A stretch of DNA of 35,261 bases from Bacteroidota bacterium (GTDB lineage Bacteria > Bacteroidota > Ignavibacteria > UBA10030 > BY39). Below the pieces are notes generated by a model. It did not search any database and had not been told where the DNA came from. It was given only the letters and a program-made list of their open reading frames with translations. The position numbers and the translations under genes are program-made. The stretch's first letter is position 1, and every line of letters begins with the position of its first letter. Positions 6,669 through 16,195 of this stretch are shown here, in pieces. The stretch spans positions 1 through 35,261 of the forward strand of contig JASEGV010000030.1 in the NCBI GenBank assembly GCA_030017895.1, in the 5' to 3' direction.

Positions 6669-8936
6669 ATGAACCAGGAATTAATTTTAATATTAACAAT
6701 TTCAAACCTGCTGATACCATTTGTATCTTTTTTGATATTAATATTTTTCGGTAAACGACTTCCACGCGGCGGCGATATTGTCGGAACATCTCTTTTATTT
6801 GCTATGCTTGCTTCAGCTTTGACTGCGATGCTTTCCAAACTTGTTCTCTTCCCCGATGAAGTGATACAGGTTTCCTTCAAATGGCTCACTTTCGGAACTG
6901 TTCCTTTTATCGGTCAACTCGATTTACATTTAGGAATGGTTGTCGATAATCTTTCTTCGATTATGGTAGTCGTTGTTGCAATTGTCAGTGCACTTGTTCA
7001 TCTCTTCTCAATCGGATATATGAAAGATGACATTCGCTACTCCCGCTACTTCGCTTATCTTGGCTTTTTCACATTTTCGATGATGATTATTGTTATCACA
7101 AATAACTTTTTTACAATGTATGTTGGTTGGGAATTAGTTGGTATCAGCTCGTATCTGCTAATCGGCCATTGGTTCGAGAAGAAGTCAGCATCCGATGCTG
7201 CGATCAAGGCATTCATTGTAAATCGCATTGGCGACCTCGGAATGTTTGCCGGTGTGATGATAGTATTTTTTACGTTCAGAACATTCTCGTTCGATGCAAT
7301 TTTTTCAGCGATTGCGGACGGTCAAATTCCGATGGGAAGCGAAACCTGGTTGACCGCTGCCGGTATTCTAATTTTTTGCGGTGCAATCGGCAAGTCGGCA
7401 CAATTTCCACTTCACGTATGGCTGCCCGACGCTATGGAAGGTCCCACACCTGTTAGTGCATTGATTCACGCCGCAACTATGGTTGCCGCCGGCGTTTATC
7501 TTGTCGCTCGCGTATTTGTTATGTTCACAGCCGATGCATTAATGTTTATTGCTTACATCGGAGCTATAACTGCTTTCGTTGCCGCAACAATTGCAATAGC
7601 TCAAAACGATATTAAAAAAGTTTTAGCTTACTCAACAATTTCTCAACTCGGTTATATGATTATGGGACTTGGAGTTGGAGCTTACACAGCCGGATTCTTC
7701 CACCTCGTAACACACGCAATGTTCAAAGCCGGTTTGTTCCTTGGTTCGGGTTCGGTTATTTACGGAATGCATCACGCTCTTCATAATCAGCACGATCATC
7801 ATACCGACCCGCAGGATATTCGCAATATGGGTGGCTTGAAGAAAAAGATGCCTGTTACATTCTGGACTTTCCTGATTTACACACTTGCGATTTCGGGCGT
7901 GCCGCTTACTTCCGGGTTCTTGAGTAAAGATTCAATATTGGCTGGCACACTCGCTTATGGAAATTTAACGGGACATTTTTTGATTCCGGTTATCGGATTC
8001 TTAGTTGTCGGGCTTACAGCTTTCTATATGTTCAGGGTTGTGATAATTACATTTTTCGGTGAACACAAAGATAAGCACCGCTTCGACCTTATTCACGAAT
8101 CACCGGCAGTTATGACGCTTCCATTAATAATATTTGCAGTTTTATCTTTCTTTGCATTTTACTCGTTCAATCCGTTCGATGCAACTGCAGGATGGATTTA
8201 TCAGTTGTTGCCCCGTCCTGAATCGGTCGTTTCGATGGCAATGCAAGCAGCGAGCATCCAAATATTCGGCGAGGCATTTCATCACGCTCATTATCCTGCA
8301 ATGTTTTTATCACTGGCTGTTGCCGGCTTAGGTATTCTTTTAGCTTTCGCAACTTACTACTGGAAAAAAATTAACGCCGATGCAATCGCAAAACGATTCA
8401 GCGGTGTTCACAAGTTTTTACTCAACAAATGGTACTTCGATGAATTGTACGGTTTTGTTTTTGTTGCAGGTACTCACGCTGTAACGCGAATTATGCGATG
8501 GTTCGATAACAATATTATTGATGGGCTTGTGAACAACATAGGAAGTTGGACAGTTGCCTTTACACTTGGATATAAAGAACAATGGAAATCTCGAACATTA
8601 AGCAGTTCAGTTTACTTGACGGTTGCTTCGCTTACGTCAGTTTTAGTCGGAATATTTTCAGCGTCAGCACTTTGGCCCGAAGCATCCGGATTTTTTAATT
8701 ACATCGGTGCAATTGCAGGTGGTCTGCTCGCCGGACTGCTAACATTGTTTGGTTTTTGGGTGGGCGCCGGCGGTTTCGATAAATATGTCGTCGATGGTAT
8801 GGTGAACGGTGTTGCCTACTTATCAGGTTTCTTCGGTTTAGTTTTTAGAAAATTTCAAACTGGTCGGGTCCAAACATATTTAATTTTTGTGATGTTTGGA
8901 TTTATGATATTGTATTTTGTTTTTAGAACGTTTTAA
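6669..8936 (+). CDS. nuoL: NADH-quinone oxidoreductase subunit L (antiporter-like)
   Basis: The largest antiporter-like subunit (755 residues), which pumps protons at the far end of the membrane arm. Visible signatures are GWELVGISSYLLIGHW, the discontinuous-helix region FPLHVWLPDAMEGPTPVSALIHAATMVAAG, and FHLVTHAMFKAGLFLGSG. It is longer than enterobacterial NuoL (about 610 residues). The extra length includes a His-rich loop (HALHNQHDHHTDPQD) after the FKAGLF helix and an extended C-terminal part with the amphipathic transverse helix and extra membrane segments. Such long forms are usual outside proteobacteria. No frame disruption is seen. Confidence 0.95.
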   Translation: MNQELILILTISNLLIPFVSFLILIFFGKRLPRGGDIVGTSLLFAMLASALTAMLSKLVLFPDEVIQVSFKWLTFGTVPFIGQLDLHLGMVVDNLSSIMVVVVAIVSALVHLFSIGYMKDDIRYSRYFAYLGFFTFSMMIIVITNNFFTMYVGWELVGISSYLLIGHWFEKKSASDAAIKAFIVNRIGDLGMFAGVMIVFFTFRTFSFDAIFSAIADGQIPMGSETWLTAAGILIFCGAIGKSAQFPLHVWLPDAMEGPTPVSALIHAATMVAAGVYLVARVFVMFTADALMFIAYIGAITAFVAATIAIAQNDIKKVLAYSTISQLGYMIMGLGVGAYTAGFFHLVTHAMFKAGLFLGSGSVIYGMHHALHNQHDHHTDPQDIRNMGGLKKKMPVTFWTFLIYTLAISGVPLTSGFLSKDSILAGTLAYGNLTGHFLIPVIGFLVVGLTAFYMFRVVIITFFGEHKDKHRFDLIHESPAVMTLPLIIFAVLSFFAFYSFNPFDATAGWIYQLLPRPESVVSMAMQAASIQIFGEAFHHAHYPAMFLSLAVAGLGILLAFATYYWKKINADAIAKRFSGVHKFLLNKWYFDELYGFVFVAGTHAVTRIMRWFDNNIIDGLVNNIGSWTVAFTLGYKEQWKSRTLSSSVYLTVASLTSVLVGIFSASALWPEASGFFNYIGAIAGGLLAGLLTLFGFWVGAGGFDKYVVDGMVNGVAYLSGFFGLVFRKFQTGRVQTYLIFVMFGFMILYFVFRTF

Positions 8937-8967
8937 TCAATTAACATTACGGAGTAAATAAGCTTCA

Positions 8968-10572
8968 ATGGAACTACAATTTCTTAACATAGGAATATTA
9001 ACTTGGATAACATTCTTACCAATCATAGGAATGATATTTATTCTCTTAATTCCTAAACAAAATGGGAATGCAATACGGTGGACCTCGGTGGTCTTTACCG
9101 GCTTACAGGTAATTCTTGCTGTCCTAATTTATTTAGGGTTCAATAGAAGTCTTCCCGGAATCAACAATGCTGAAACATTTCAATTTGTAGAAAAATTTGA
9201 TTGGATCAATGTTCAAAGTGTACCTTGGGTCGGCAGAATTGATATCGATTACTTTGTAGGCATCGACGGTTTAAGTGTTACGATGGTTTTGTTAACAGCC
9301 CTTATTTCTTTCATCGCGGTTTTTGCATCCTGGAACATCAAGAAATCACTTAATGGTTACTTCGCACTTTTACTGCTTTTAGATACAGGTATGATGGGTG
9401 TGTTCGTATCGCTCGACTTTTTCCTGTTCTACGTTTTTTGGGAAGTAATGCTGCTACCGATGTACTTCTTAATTGGAATTTGGGGCGGACCACGCCGCGA
9501 GTATGCTGCTATTAAATTCTTCCTCTATACATTATTCGGAAGCGTGTTGATGCTTCTCGTAATGTTAGCCCTTTACTTTAGTGTCTCTTATGTCGACCCT
9601 GCAACAGGCGAAAAAGTTCACACATTCAATATGTTGATGATGATGGACCCCACTAACTACGATCCGAACTCTTTGCTTGGTGGACTTCATACATTTTGGC
9701 GATACATAGCTTACGTAGGATTGTTCATAGGTTTTGCAATCAAGGTCCCAATATTTCCGTTCCACACCTGGTTGCCCGATGCACACGTGGAAGCTCCGAC
9801 TGCAATCAGCGTTATATTAGCAGGTGTTTTGTTAAAGATGGGAACTTACGGGTTGCTCAGAGTTTCGTTCCCGATGTTTCCCGATGGAATGGTTTACTTT
9901 GCAATTCCGCTTGCAATACTTGGCTTTATAAATATAGTGTACGGGGCGCTGGTTGCTATGGCGCAAACCGATTTTAAAAAGTTAATTGCATACTCAAGTA
10001 TCAGTCATATGGGTGTAGTAATTTTAGGTATGGCTGCACTTAACACGCAAGGCGTAACCGGTGCAGTAATGCAGATGTTCAATCACGGAACAATCACTGC
10101 GATGCTCTTCTTGATTGTTGGTGTAATTTACGACCGTGCACACACACGCGGACTTAACGATTTTGGCGGACTTGCTCAGCAGATGCCGCGTTATACTGGT
10201 GTTGTAACGATAGCTTTTTTTGCGGCACTCGGTTTACCGGGTTTAAGCGGATTTATCAGTGAAGCATTTTCATTTTTAGGCGCATTTCAGGTTTTCCGGT
10301 GGATTACAATTGCATCAACTTTAGGTATTGTGCTGACTGCCGCTTATATGTTATGGACTTTTCAACGGGTTTTTCTTGGAACACTTCCCGAAAAATGGAA
10401 AGACATACAAGATATCAACGGACGCGAGTTGTTTACTTTAGTCCCTTTAGCTATAATCGTGATTATTTTAGGAATTTATCCGAGTCCGTTAATTGATTTG
10501 ATGAATTCATCAGTGAATCATCTAGTTGAATTTGTAAGTGCCGGTGCCGGTATGCCGATGCCAACACCATGA
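8968..10572 (+). CDS. nuoM: NADH-quinone oxidoreductase subunit M (antiporter-like)
   Basis: An antiporter-like proton-pumping subunit (534 residues, about 14 helices). Conserved elements are FYVFWEVMLLPMYFLIGIWGG with the key membrane glutamate, IKVPIFPFHTWLPDAHVEAPTAISVILAGVLLKMGTYGLLR in pieces along the discontinuous helix, and KKLIAYSSISHMG. The C-terminus ends with a short Pro/Met-rich tail. It follows nuoL by 31 bases. It is separated from nuoN by 174 AT-rich bases, the largest gap in the cluster. Confidence 0.95.
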   Translation: MELQFLNIGILTWITFLPIIGMIFILLIPKQNGNAIRWTSVVFTGLQVILAVLIYLGFNRSLPGINNAETFQFVEKFDWINVQSVPWVGRIDIDYFVGIDGLSVTMVLLTALISFIAVFASWNIKKSLNGYFALLLLLDTGMMGVFVSLDFFLFYVFWEVMLLPMYFLIGIWGGPRREYAAIKFFLYTLFGSVLMLLVMLALYFSVSYVDPATGEKVHTFNMLMMMDPTNYDPNSLLGGLHTFWRYIAYVGLFIGFAIKVPIFPFHTWLPDAHVEAPTAISVILAGVLLKMGTYGLLRVSFPMFPDGMVYFAIPLAILGFINIVYGALVAMAQTDFKKLIAYSSISHMGVVILGMAALNTQGVTGAVMQMFNHGTITAMLFLIVGVIYDRAHTRGLNDFGGLAQQMPRYTGVVTIAFFAALGLPGLSGFISEAFSFLGAFQVFRWITIASTLGIVLTAAYMLWTFQRVFLGTLPEKWKDIQDINGRELFTLVPLAIIVIILGIYPSPLIDLMNSSVNHLVEFVSAGAGMPMPTP

Positions 10573-10746
10573 AATTTATGATTTTAGAATTGTTTTAAAT
10601 TTTGAATTTTGAAGTAAATTTCAACATTAGAACTACGCTAATGAAAGTATTAGTGCTTAATTGAGAATTGTAATTCGTTTTTTGAGTGAAAATACTTGAA
10701 TATCAACACGATAAATATTAATAAAAACACCTCAAATTAAAATATA
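10573..10746. other. AT-rich gap between nuoM and nuoN
   Basis: This is the largest non-coding gap inside the nuo cluster. It holds short imperfect stems, for example GCTAAT pairing with ATTAGTGC around 10634-10653, and no open frame worth calling. It could carry an internal promoter for nuoN or an RNA-processing site; no firm boxes can be named. Confidence 0.3.
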
Positions 10747-12240
10747 ATGTTACAACAAATATTAGACAGCTTAAAAATTTTTCAGCCAGAAATTACTCTC
10801 ATTATTGTTTTATGTGCGGCTATACTGATTGATTTAATCATGAAAAACAAACCGCAGCTTATTGCATTGATTGTGATGGCTGGTTTGTTTTTAGCCGGGT
10901 ATTTTGTAATCCAACAAAGTGGAGTAGCTGTTTCGATTTTCAGTGATATGTTTGTTGTCGATTCGTTTTCAGTTTTCTTCAAAGTAATTATTTTACTTAC
11001 TGCAATTTTTGTGGTTATCTTTTCGATGCAGTCGAAGGAACTTAACAACGGAAAACGGAAATTGGGCGAGTATTACGCTTTCGTTATTTCTATGACTTTA
11101 GGAATGTTGTTGATGACCGGCGCCAGCAATTTACTGATGATGTATCTTTCCATCGAACTTACATCTTTAAGCTCATACATACTTGCAGGATATAAAAAAG
11201 AAACTCCCGATTCCACTGAAGCATCTCTCAAATATATCATCTATGGGGCGGTTTCTTCGGGTATGCTGCTTTACGGAATTTCGATTTTATACGGGCTTAC
11301 AGGTTCGTTGAATATATACGACGTAAATCAAACACTACAACAAGGCGGAGTCAGCTTGCTTCCTTTGATAGCCGCAAACCTTTTAATGATTGTCGGCTTT
11401 GGTTTTAAAATATCTGCAGTTCCGTTCCACTTCTGGACACCCGATGTTTACGAAGGCGCGCCTATCACAATTACGGCATTCTTATCAGTCGCATCGAAAG
11501 CTGCCGGCTTTGCTCTGATGATTCGTTACTTCTTTGTAGGTTACTACGACCCGCTTGCAAGTGCAATCAACGGTTATTTTACGACTGTTAGCGGATTTGA
11601 GTGGCACATTATCATCGCTGTTCTTTCAGTCGCTACAATGACGATCGGAAACTTCACAGCAGTTTGGCAAAATAATCTCAAGCGTCTACTTGCTTATTCG
11701 AGTATTGCCCACGCCGGTTATATGATGATGGGTGTAGTAGTATTAAATAACGAAGGAATTTCTGCAATAATGATTTACTTCGCCACTTACTTGTTTATGA
11801 ACTTAGGTGCTTTTTACATCGTGATGTTGATTGCAGACAAAATAGGGAGTGAAGATATCGATTCGTATAAAGGTTTAGGTTATAAAGCACCGTTTATGGC
11901 TGTGGTGTTAGCGATATTTTTGATTTCGTTAACAGGACTTCCGCCAACTGCCGGATTTATCGGGAAGTTATATCTCTTCGCAGCGCTGATAAACAGCGGA
12001 TGGATTTGGCTTGCCATAGTCGGTGTGTTAAACAGCGTTGTATCGCTTTACTATTATGTCCGCATTTTCAGAAATATGTTTTTACGCGACATAGATATCG
12101 AACACGAACCAATCAAGTTTCGTCCGGCTCATTTTATTGTGGCACTATTATTAGTTATTCCGACTTTGGTTTTAGGTTTGTATTTCGGTCCGCTTGTCGA
12201 TTTTGCACAAGCATCGGTAGGAATACTCGGTATTAAGTAG
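10747..12240 (+). CDS. nuoN: NADH-quinone oxidoreductase subunit N (antiporter-like)
   Basis: The third antiporter-like subunit (497 residues). Family signatures are YLSIELTSLSSYILAGY with the membrane glutamate, GFGFKISAVPFHFWTPDVYEGAPITITAFLSVASK in the discontinuous helix, and NLKRLLAYSSIAHAGYMMMG. LTGLPPTAGFIGKLYLF lies in the C-terminal half. This completes the A-B-C-D-H-I-J-K-L-M-N set. The electron-input subunits NuoE, NuoF and NuoG are not in this window; the complex may use another donor or they may lie elsewhere. No clear terminator follows before 12335. Confidence 0.95.
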   Translation: MLQQILDSLKIFQPEITLIIVLCAAILIDLIMKNKPQLIALIVMAGLFLAGYFVIQQSGVAVSIFSDMFVVDSFSVFFKVIILLTAIFVVIFSMQSKELNNGKRKLGEYYAFVISMTLGMLLMTGASNLLMMYLSIELTSLSSYILAGYKKETPDSTEASLKYIIYGAVSSGMLLYGISILYGLTGSLNIYDVNQTLQQGGVSLLPLIAANLLMIVGFGFKISAVPFHFWTPDVYEGAPITITAFLSVASKAAGFALMIRYFFVGYYDPLASAINGYFTTVSGFEWHIIIAVLSVATMTIGNFTAVWQNNLKRLLAYSSIAHAGYMMMGVVVLNNEGISAIMIYFATYLFMNLGAFYIVMLIADKIGSEDIDSYKGLGYKAPFMAVVLAIFLISLTGLPPTAGFIGKLYLFAALINSGWIWLAIVGVLNSVVSLYYYVRIFRNMFLRDIDIEHEPIKFRPAHFIVALLLVIPTLVLGLYFGPLVDFAQASVGILGIK

Positions 12241-12334
12241 ATAACCGATTGTGAATAAATCAGTTACGGCTTCTCTGTTTTAACGCTGAATTTATCTATT
12301 TGCTCCTTTTCAAAAATATTCTTTTATTTGTGCC

Positions 12335-13372
12335 ATGAAATTATTATTTCTCTACATAATATGTGTTAATATTGTATTTTCACTTGATGAGAATTACTTT
12401 AGTAAGAAGGTCGAGGAGGATTCGGTTATTTATCAATATCGAATATTAGGTGATGATATTATGTGGAAAAACACATCTGCAATTGACCACCAATTATGGT
12501 CGAAACTCCCCGGCGGTATATATCAATTTGAAATCCGCGAATACTATCCGCAGCAAAATCGTTATAGCGAGATTATTTCTTTTACCATAGAAACGGAACG
12601 ACCATTTTGGGAGCAACTAAATTTTTGGTGGCTTCATATAGTTGTTATTTTAATTTTCTTTTGGTTAATTCGTAAATACGAGTTAAAAAATAAATATATT
12701 TCGAAGCAGGCAATTCAAGAAAAGCAGCGAGCTGTTGAAACGGAACGAAGCCGCATTGCTCGCGATTTTCACGACGGCATTGGAAGTTCACTTTCACAAA
12801 TATCAATTACATTGGATGTTGCAAATAAAAAGTTATCTTCCGGAGATATTACAGCAGCTCAACAAGATATTAATCTTACGGCATCAACAGTACATACCTT
12901 AATGAATGGCTTACGGGATATTATCTGGGCATTAGACCCATCAACAAATAGTTATCAGGATTTGACAGCTTTTATCCGGCACTACGCTGCCCGATTTCTT
13001 CAAACGAAAGGTATAAAATTATTTTTTGAATCTGATTCCAATAACGAAAAGCTCTTCTTTACTTCCGAATTCCGTAGAAATATTTTCTTCATAACCAAAG
13101 AAGCTCTAACGAATGTATGTAAATATTCAAAAGCCACAAAAGTTGATTTCGAAATTAAGATCAAAGGTAACGAATTCATTTTGGCGATTGCTGATAACGG
13201 TTGTGGATTCGAACATTGCATTGAAAACACGGACCCGCGAAACGGGAAAGGGCTGAATAATATGACTGCACGCGCTGAAGCTTTGGATGGAATTTTGAAC
13301 ATCCAATCTATTAAGGATAAAGGAACTTTTATTTCACTGAAGATTCTAAAATTAGATTCGCACATCATTTAA
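12335..13372 (+). CDS. Membrane sensor histidine kinase (Y_Y_Y-like sensor, HisKA_3)
   Basis: A 345-residue sensor kinase. Residues 1-17 look like a signal sequence. Residues 32-86 resemble the periplasmic Y_Y_Y domain (YQYRILGDDIMW, then LPGGIYQFEIRE). A membrane helix spans about 97-113. The cytoplasmic part has a HisKA_3 dimerisation domain with ERSRIARDFHDGIGSSLSQ (phospho-acceptor His-146). An HATPase_c domain follows: N box with Glu-256 and Asn-260, G1 DNGCGF at 287-292, G2 GKGLNNM at 304-310. Relatives usually carry about 700 residues of beta-propeller repeats before Y_Y_Y; these are absent, so the sensor is short. It is followed 50 bases later by a NarL-type regulator, its probable partner. 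Its signal is unknown. Confidence 0.85.
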   Translation: MKLLFLYIICVNIVFSLDENYFSKKVEEDSVIYQYRILGDDIMWKNTSAIDHQLWSKLPGGIYQFEIREYYPQQNRYSEIISFTIETERPFWEQLNFWWLHIVVILIFFWLIRKYELKNKYISKQAIQEKQRAVETERSRIARDFHDGIGSSLSQISITLDVANKKLSSGDITAAQQDINLTASTVHTLMNGLRDIIWALDPSTNSYQDLTAFIRHYAARFLQTKGIKLFFESDSNNEKLFFTSEFRRNIFFITKEALTNVCKYSKATKVDFEIKIKGNEFILAIADNGCGFEHCIENTDPRNGKGLNNMTARAEALDGILNIQSIKDKGTFISLKILKLDSHII

Positions 13373-13421
13373 CCACATTAAAATGTGTTTGAAATTAGTA
13401 AATATATGATATATTTTATCT

Positions 13422-14072
13422 ATGGTGAAAACTATTAAAGTAGCAATCGTAGAAGACGATAATGTAATCCGAAACGGTATCGAGTATGTATTGAATAATA
13501 CGCTGGGCTTCGAATGTGTGGGCTCGTTTAATTCGGGTGATGTAGCTCTGAAAAAATTGGCTATTGATGATGTTGATGTTGTGCTGATGGATATCAATAT
13601 GCCCGGTATTTCGGGAATTGATTGTGTTAGAGAACTTCGAAAACGCAGATCCGATTTGAATATCTTAATGCTCACTGTTTACGAAACATCGGATAATATT
13701 TTTAGGTCGTTAACTGCCGGAGCCAGCGGATATGTTTTGAAAAACACACCGATGGATGAATTGTTGAAAGCAATAATAGAGCTTAACGAAGGGGGCGCCC
13801 CGATGTCCAACGAAATAGCCCGCAAAGTTATTAAAGCATTTCAAACAAAACCTGCCGAAGAAACTGAAGAATTATCGAAAAGAGAATATGAAATCGTCTC
13901 AGAATTAGCCAAAGGATTGACTTACGAAGAAATTGCAGATAAACTATTTATCAGCATCGAAACCGTCCGTTTTCATATCAAAAATATGTATAGCAAGCTC
14001 CACGTCCACTCCCGTACCCAGGCAGTGATGAAAGTATTTCAGCAGGGGAATTTGAATCATAATAATTTGTAA
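13422..14072 (+). CDS. NarL/FixJ-family response regulator (REC + LuxR HTH)
   Basis: A 216-residue DNA-binding response regulator. The receiver domain (about 6-120) has the acidic pair Glu-11/Asp-12, phospho-acceptor Asp-57 in DVVLMDINMPG, Thr-85 and Lys-107. The C-terminal LuxR-type helix-turn-helix (about 146-210) includes LSKREYEIVSELAKGLTYEE and the recognition helix ISIETVRFHIKNMYSKL. It lies just downstream of the HisKA_3 kinase, the standard pairing for this class. Target genes cannot be deduced; the gene after it is a hybrid kinase that could belong to the same network. Confidence 0.9.
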   Translation: MVKTIKVAIVEDDNVIRNGIEYVLNNTLGFECVGSFNSGDVALKKLAIDDVDVVLMDINMPGISGIDCVRELRKRRSDLNILMLTVYETSDNIFRSLTAGASGYVLKNTPMDELLKAIIELNEGGAPMSNEIARKVIKAFQTKPAEETEELSKREYEIVSELAKGLTYEEIADKLFISIETVRFHIKNMYSKLHVHSRTQAVMKVFQQGNLNHNNL

Positions 14073-14101
14073 AGGTTTAATAGTTAATAAGGATAAATAG
14101 T

Positions 14102-16195
14102 ATGAATAATTCAGAAATAAAAATCTACCGAAAAACGATTGCGAGCTATTTTGTTTTAGCAGTCATCATTCTGGTCTTCACGTCGTTAAATTTTTATTAC
14201 AACCATTCAATTTTGAAGTTCATATTTTTTGAGGCACTGTTATTGACAGGTATTGTCCTTTGGATAATAGGGAAAACTCGAAAATATTTAGTTAGCAACA
14301 TGCTTGCAATAGCAAAAACAAAAGATAGTGCCGAGGATAAATTAATCGAACAGACTATGCAGTTGCTAATTACAGCTCTTGAAGCGGCTGCGAATTCAAT
14401 TATGATAACCGATAAATCTGGAAATATTCAATGGGTGAACAACGCATTCACATTGCTAAGTGGGTATTCGAAAGAAGAGGTTATAGGAAAAAATCCTCGT
14501 TTTCTGAAGTCAAATAAACTTGATCCGAAATTTTATCAAGACCTGTGGGAAACAATTCTTGCAGGGCATATTTGGAGCGGAAGATTAGAAAATCTGCGTA
14601 AAAATGGAACCTCATATATCGATGAATCGATAATCACACCTGTAACAGATAACAACAGCGAGATCACACATTTTATTGCTATAAAGCAGGATGTAACAGA
14701 CAGAATTAAAACGGAAAATCAGCTCAAAGAATTAGAACAAAAGTACCGAAGTTTTTTTGAAGACGATGTTACGGGTGATTACATAACAACAACGGATGGT
14801 CAAATATTAATGTGCAACCCGGCATTCGCTGAAATGTTTAGATTTCCATCTGTGAGGGAGGCGCTGCATACAAACAGTGCAACTCTATACCGTGATGTTA
14901 ATCCCTTTGCAGTATTACTCTCAAAATTGGTAAAATATAAAAAGCTTAATAATTACGAAGTCGAAATGGTCAGAAAAGATGGCTCTTTGGCTTATATCAT
15001 CGCAAATTACATAGGTGTTTTCGATGAGTCGGGAATGCTTCAAGAGATTAAAGCGTATCTGATAGATGATACCCGAAGAAGAATGCTCGAAAATCAACTT
15101 ATCCAAACTCAAAAGATGGACGGAATCGGAACGTTTGCGAGCGGGATTGCCCATGATTTCAATAATATATTAGGGATAATACTCGGACATGCTTCGTTAA
15201 TAGAAGCACAAAATTATGATATAAAGGTGGAGGGAAAAAGTATTCAAGCTATTACTGAAGCCGCGTTACGGGGTGCGGAAGTCGTAAAACAATTGTTGAC
15301 TTTTACACGGAAAACTGAGATGTATCGTGAATCTGTCCAAATAAATGATGTTGTCTCTGATGTAATGAAACTTATCGGCGAAACATTCCCCAAAACTATT
15401 AATACTATATTACATCTTGAAGAAAACTTACCCCCACTTGTTGCCGATAGAACCCAACTGCATCAGGTGCTCTTTAACCTATGCGTCAATGCGCGCGACG
15501 CAATGCCGCAAGGAGGCGAACTACATATATCAACACAACTGAGAAAAAATTCCCAAGAATATATTATACTCAAAGTAAGAGATACCGGAACCGGAATGGA
15601 AGAGAAAGTAATTAACCGGATATATGAACCCTTCTTCACCACGAAAGATCTTAATAAGGGAACCGGTTTGGGACTCTCCGTCGTATTCGGAATTATTCAG
15701 AACCATAAAGGTTTTATTGAAGTAAAAAGCAAGTTAGGTGCAGGTAGCGAATTTATTATTTCCTTACCGTTAATAAACAATGAAATTATAATTAAGAATA
15801 ATGAGCTTACTGACCACACTACTCTCGTGGGAAATGAAACCATATTAGTTATTGAAGATGAACAATCATTAAGAGATTTGATGAAAGAATTTTTGATTTC
15901 AAATGGATATAAAGTTATAACTGCAACCGATGGCGAGGAGGGACTTATTGTTTATAAGCAGAATATCAGTGAAATAAAATTGGTTTTCTCAGATATTGGA
16001 TTACCGAAAATCGATGGTTTGACTTTGTTTGAAAATATGAGAGCGATACTTCCGGAAGTAAAAACAATACTTACAAGCGGTTTTTTAGCGTCTAACAAAA
16101 AGTCTGAAATCATAAATGCCGGGGTGAAAGATTTTATACAAAAACCATATCACCCGGAGGAAGTTTTAAAGAAAATCAGGAAGGTACTTGATTGA
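14102..16195 (+). CDS. Membrane PAS-PAS hybrid histidine kinase with C-terminal receiver
   Basis: A 697-residue hybrid kinase. Two membrane helices (about 14-30 and 38-57) are joined by a very short loop, so sensing is probably cytoplasmic or in the membrane. PAS domain 1 is at about 85-203 (ITDKSGNIQWVNNAF ... GYSKEEVIGKNP). PAS domain 2 is at about 213-325. The HisKA motif GIAHDFNNILGIILGHASL has phospho-acceptor His-351. HATPase_c shows the N box NLCVNARDAMPQGGEL, DTGTGM, and EPFFTTK with GTGLGLSVV. A receiver domain (about 578-697) has Glu/Asp at 585-586, phospho-acceptor Asp-631 and Lys-681. It has no output domain, so it probably passes phosphate on or tunes itself. Its 3' end overlaps coaX tail to tail by 20 bases. 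Confidence 0.9.
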   Translation: MNNSEIKIYRKTIASYFVLAVIILVFTSLNFYYNHSILKFIFFEALLLTGIVLWIIGKTRKYLVSNMLAIAKTKDSAEDKLIEQTMQLLITALEAAANSIMITDKSGNIQWVNNAFTLLSGYSKEEVIGKNPRFLKSNKLDPKFYQDLWETILAGHIWSGRLENLRKNGTSYIDESIITPVTDNNSEITHFIAIKQDVTDRIKTENQLKELEQKYRSFFEDDVTGDYITTTDGQILMCNPAFAEMFRFPSVREALHTNSATLYRDVNPFAVLLSKLVKYKKLNNYEVEMVRKDGSLAYIIANYIGVFDESGMLQEIKAYLIDDTRRRMLENQLIQTQKMDGIGTFASGIAHDFNNILGIILGHASLIEAQNYDIKVEGKSIQAITEAALRGAEVVKQLLTFTRKTEMYRESVQINDVVSDVMKLIGETFPKTINTILHLEENLPPLVADRTQLHQVLFNLCVNARDAMPQGGELHISTQLRKNSQEYIILKVRDTGTGMEEKVINRIYEPFFTTKDLNKGTGLGLSVVFGIIQNHKGFIEVKSKLGAGSEFIISLPLINNEIIIKNNELTDHTTLVGNETILVIEDEQSLRDLMKEFLISNGYKVITATDGEEGLIVYKQNISEIKLVFSDIGLPKIDGLTLFENMRAILPEVKTILTSGFLASNKKSEIINAGVKDFIQKPYHPEEVLKKIRKVLD

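Noticed and set aside
16176-16195. Tail-to-tail overlap of the hybrid kinase and coaX as a possible assembly error
   Set aside because: Both C-termini look normal and short convergent overlaps are common.
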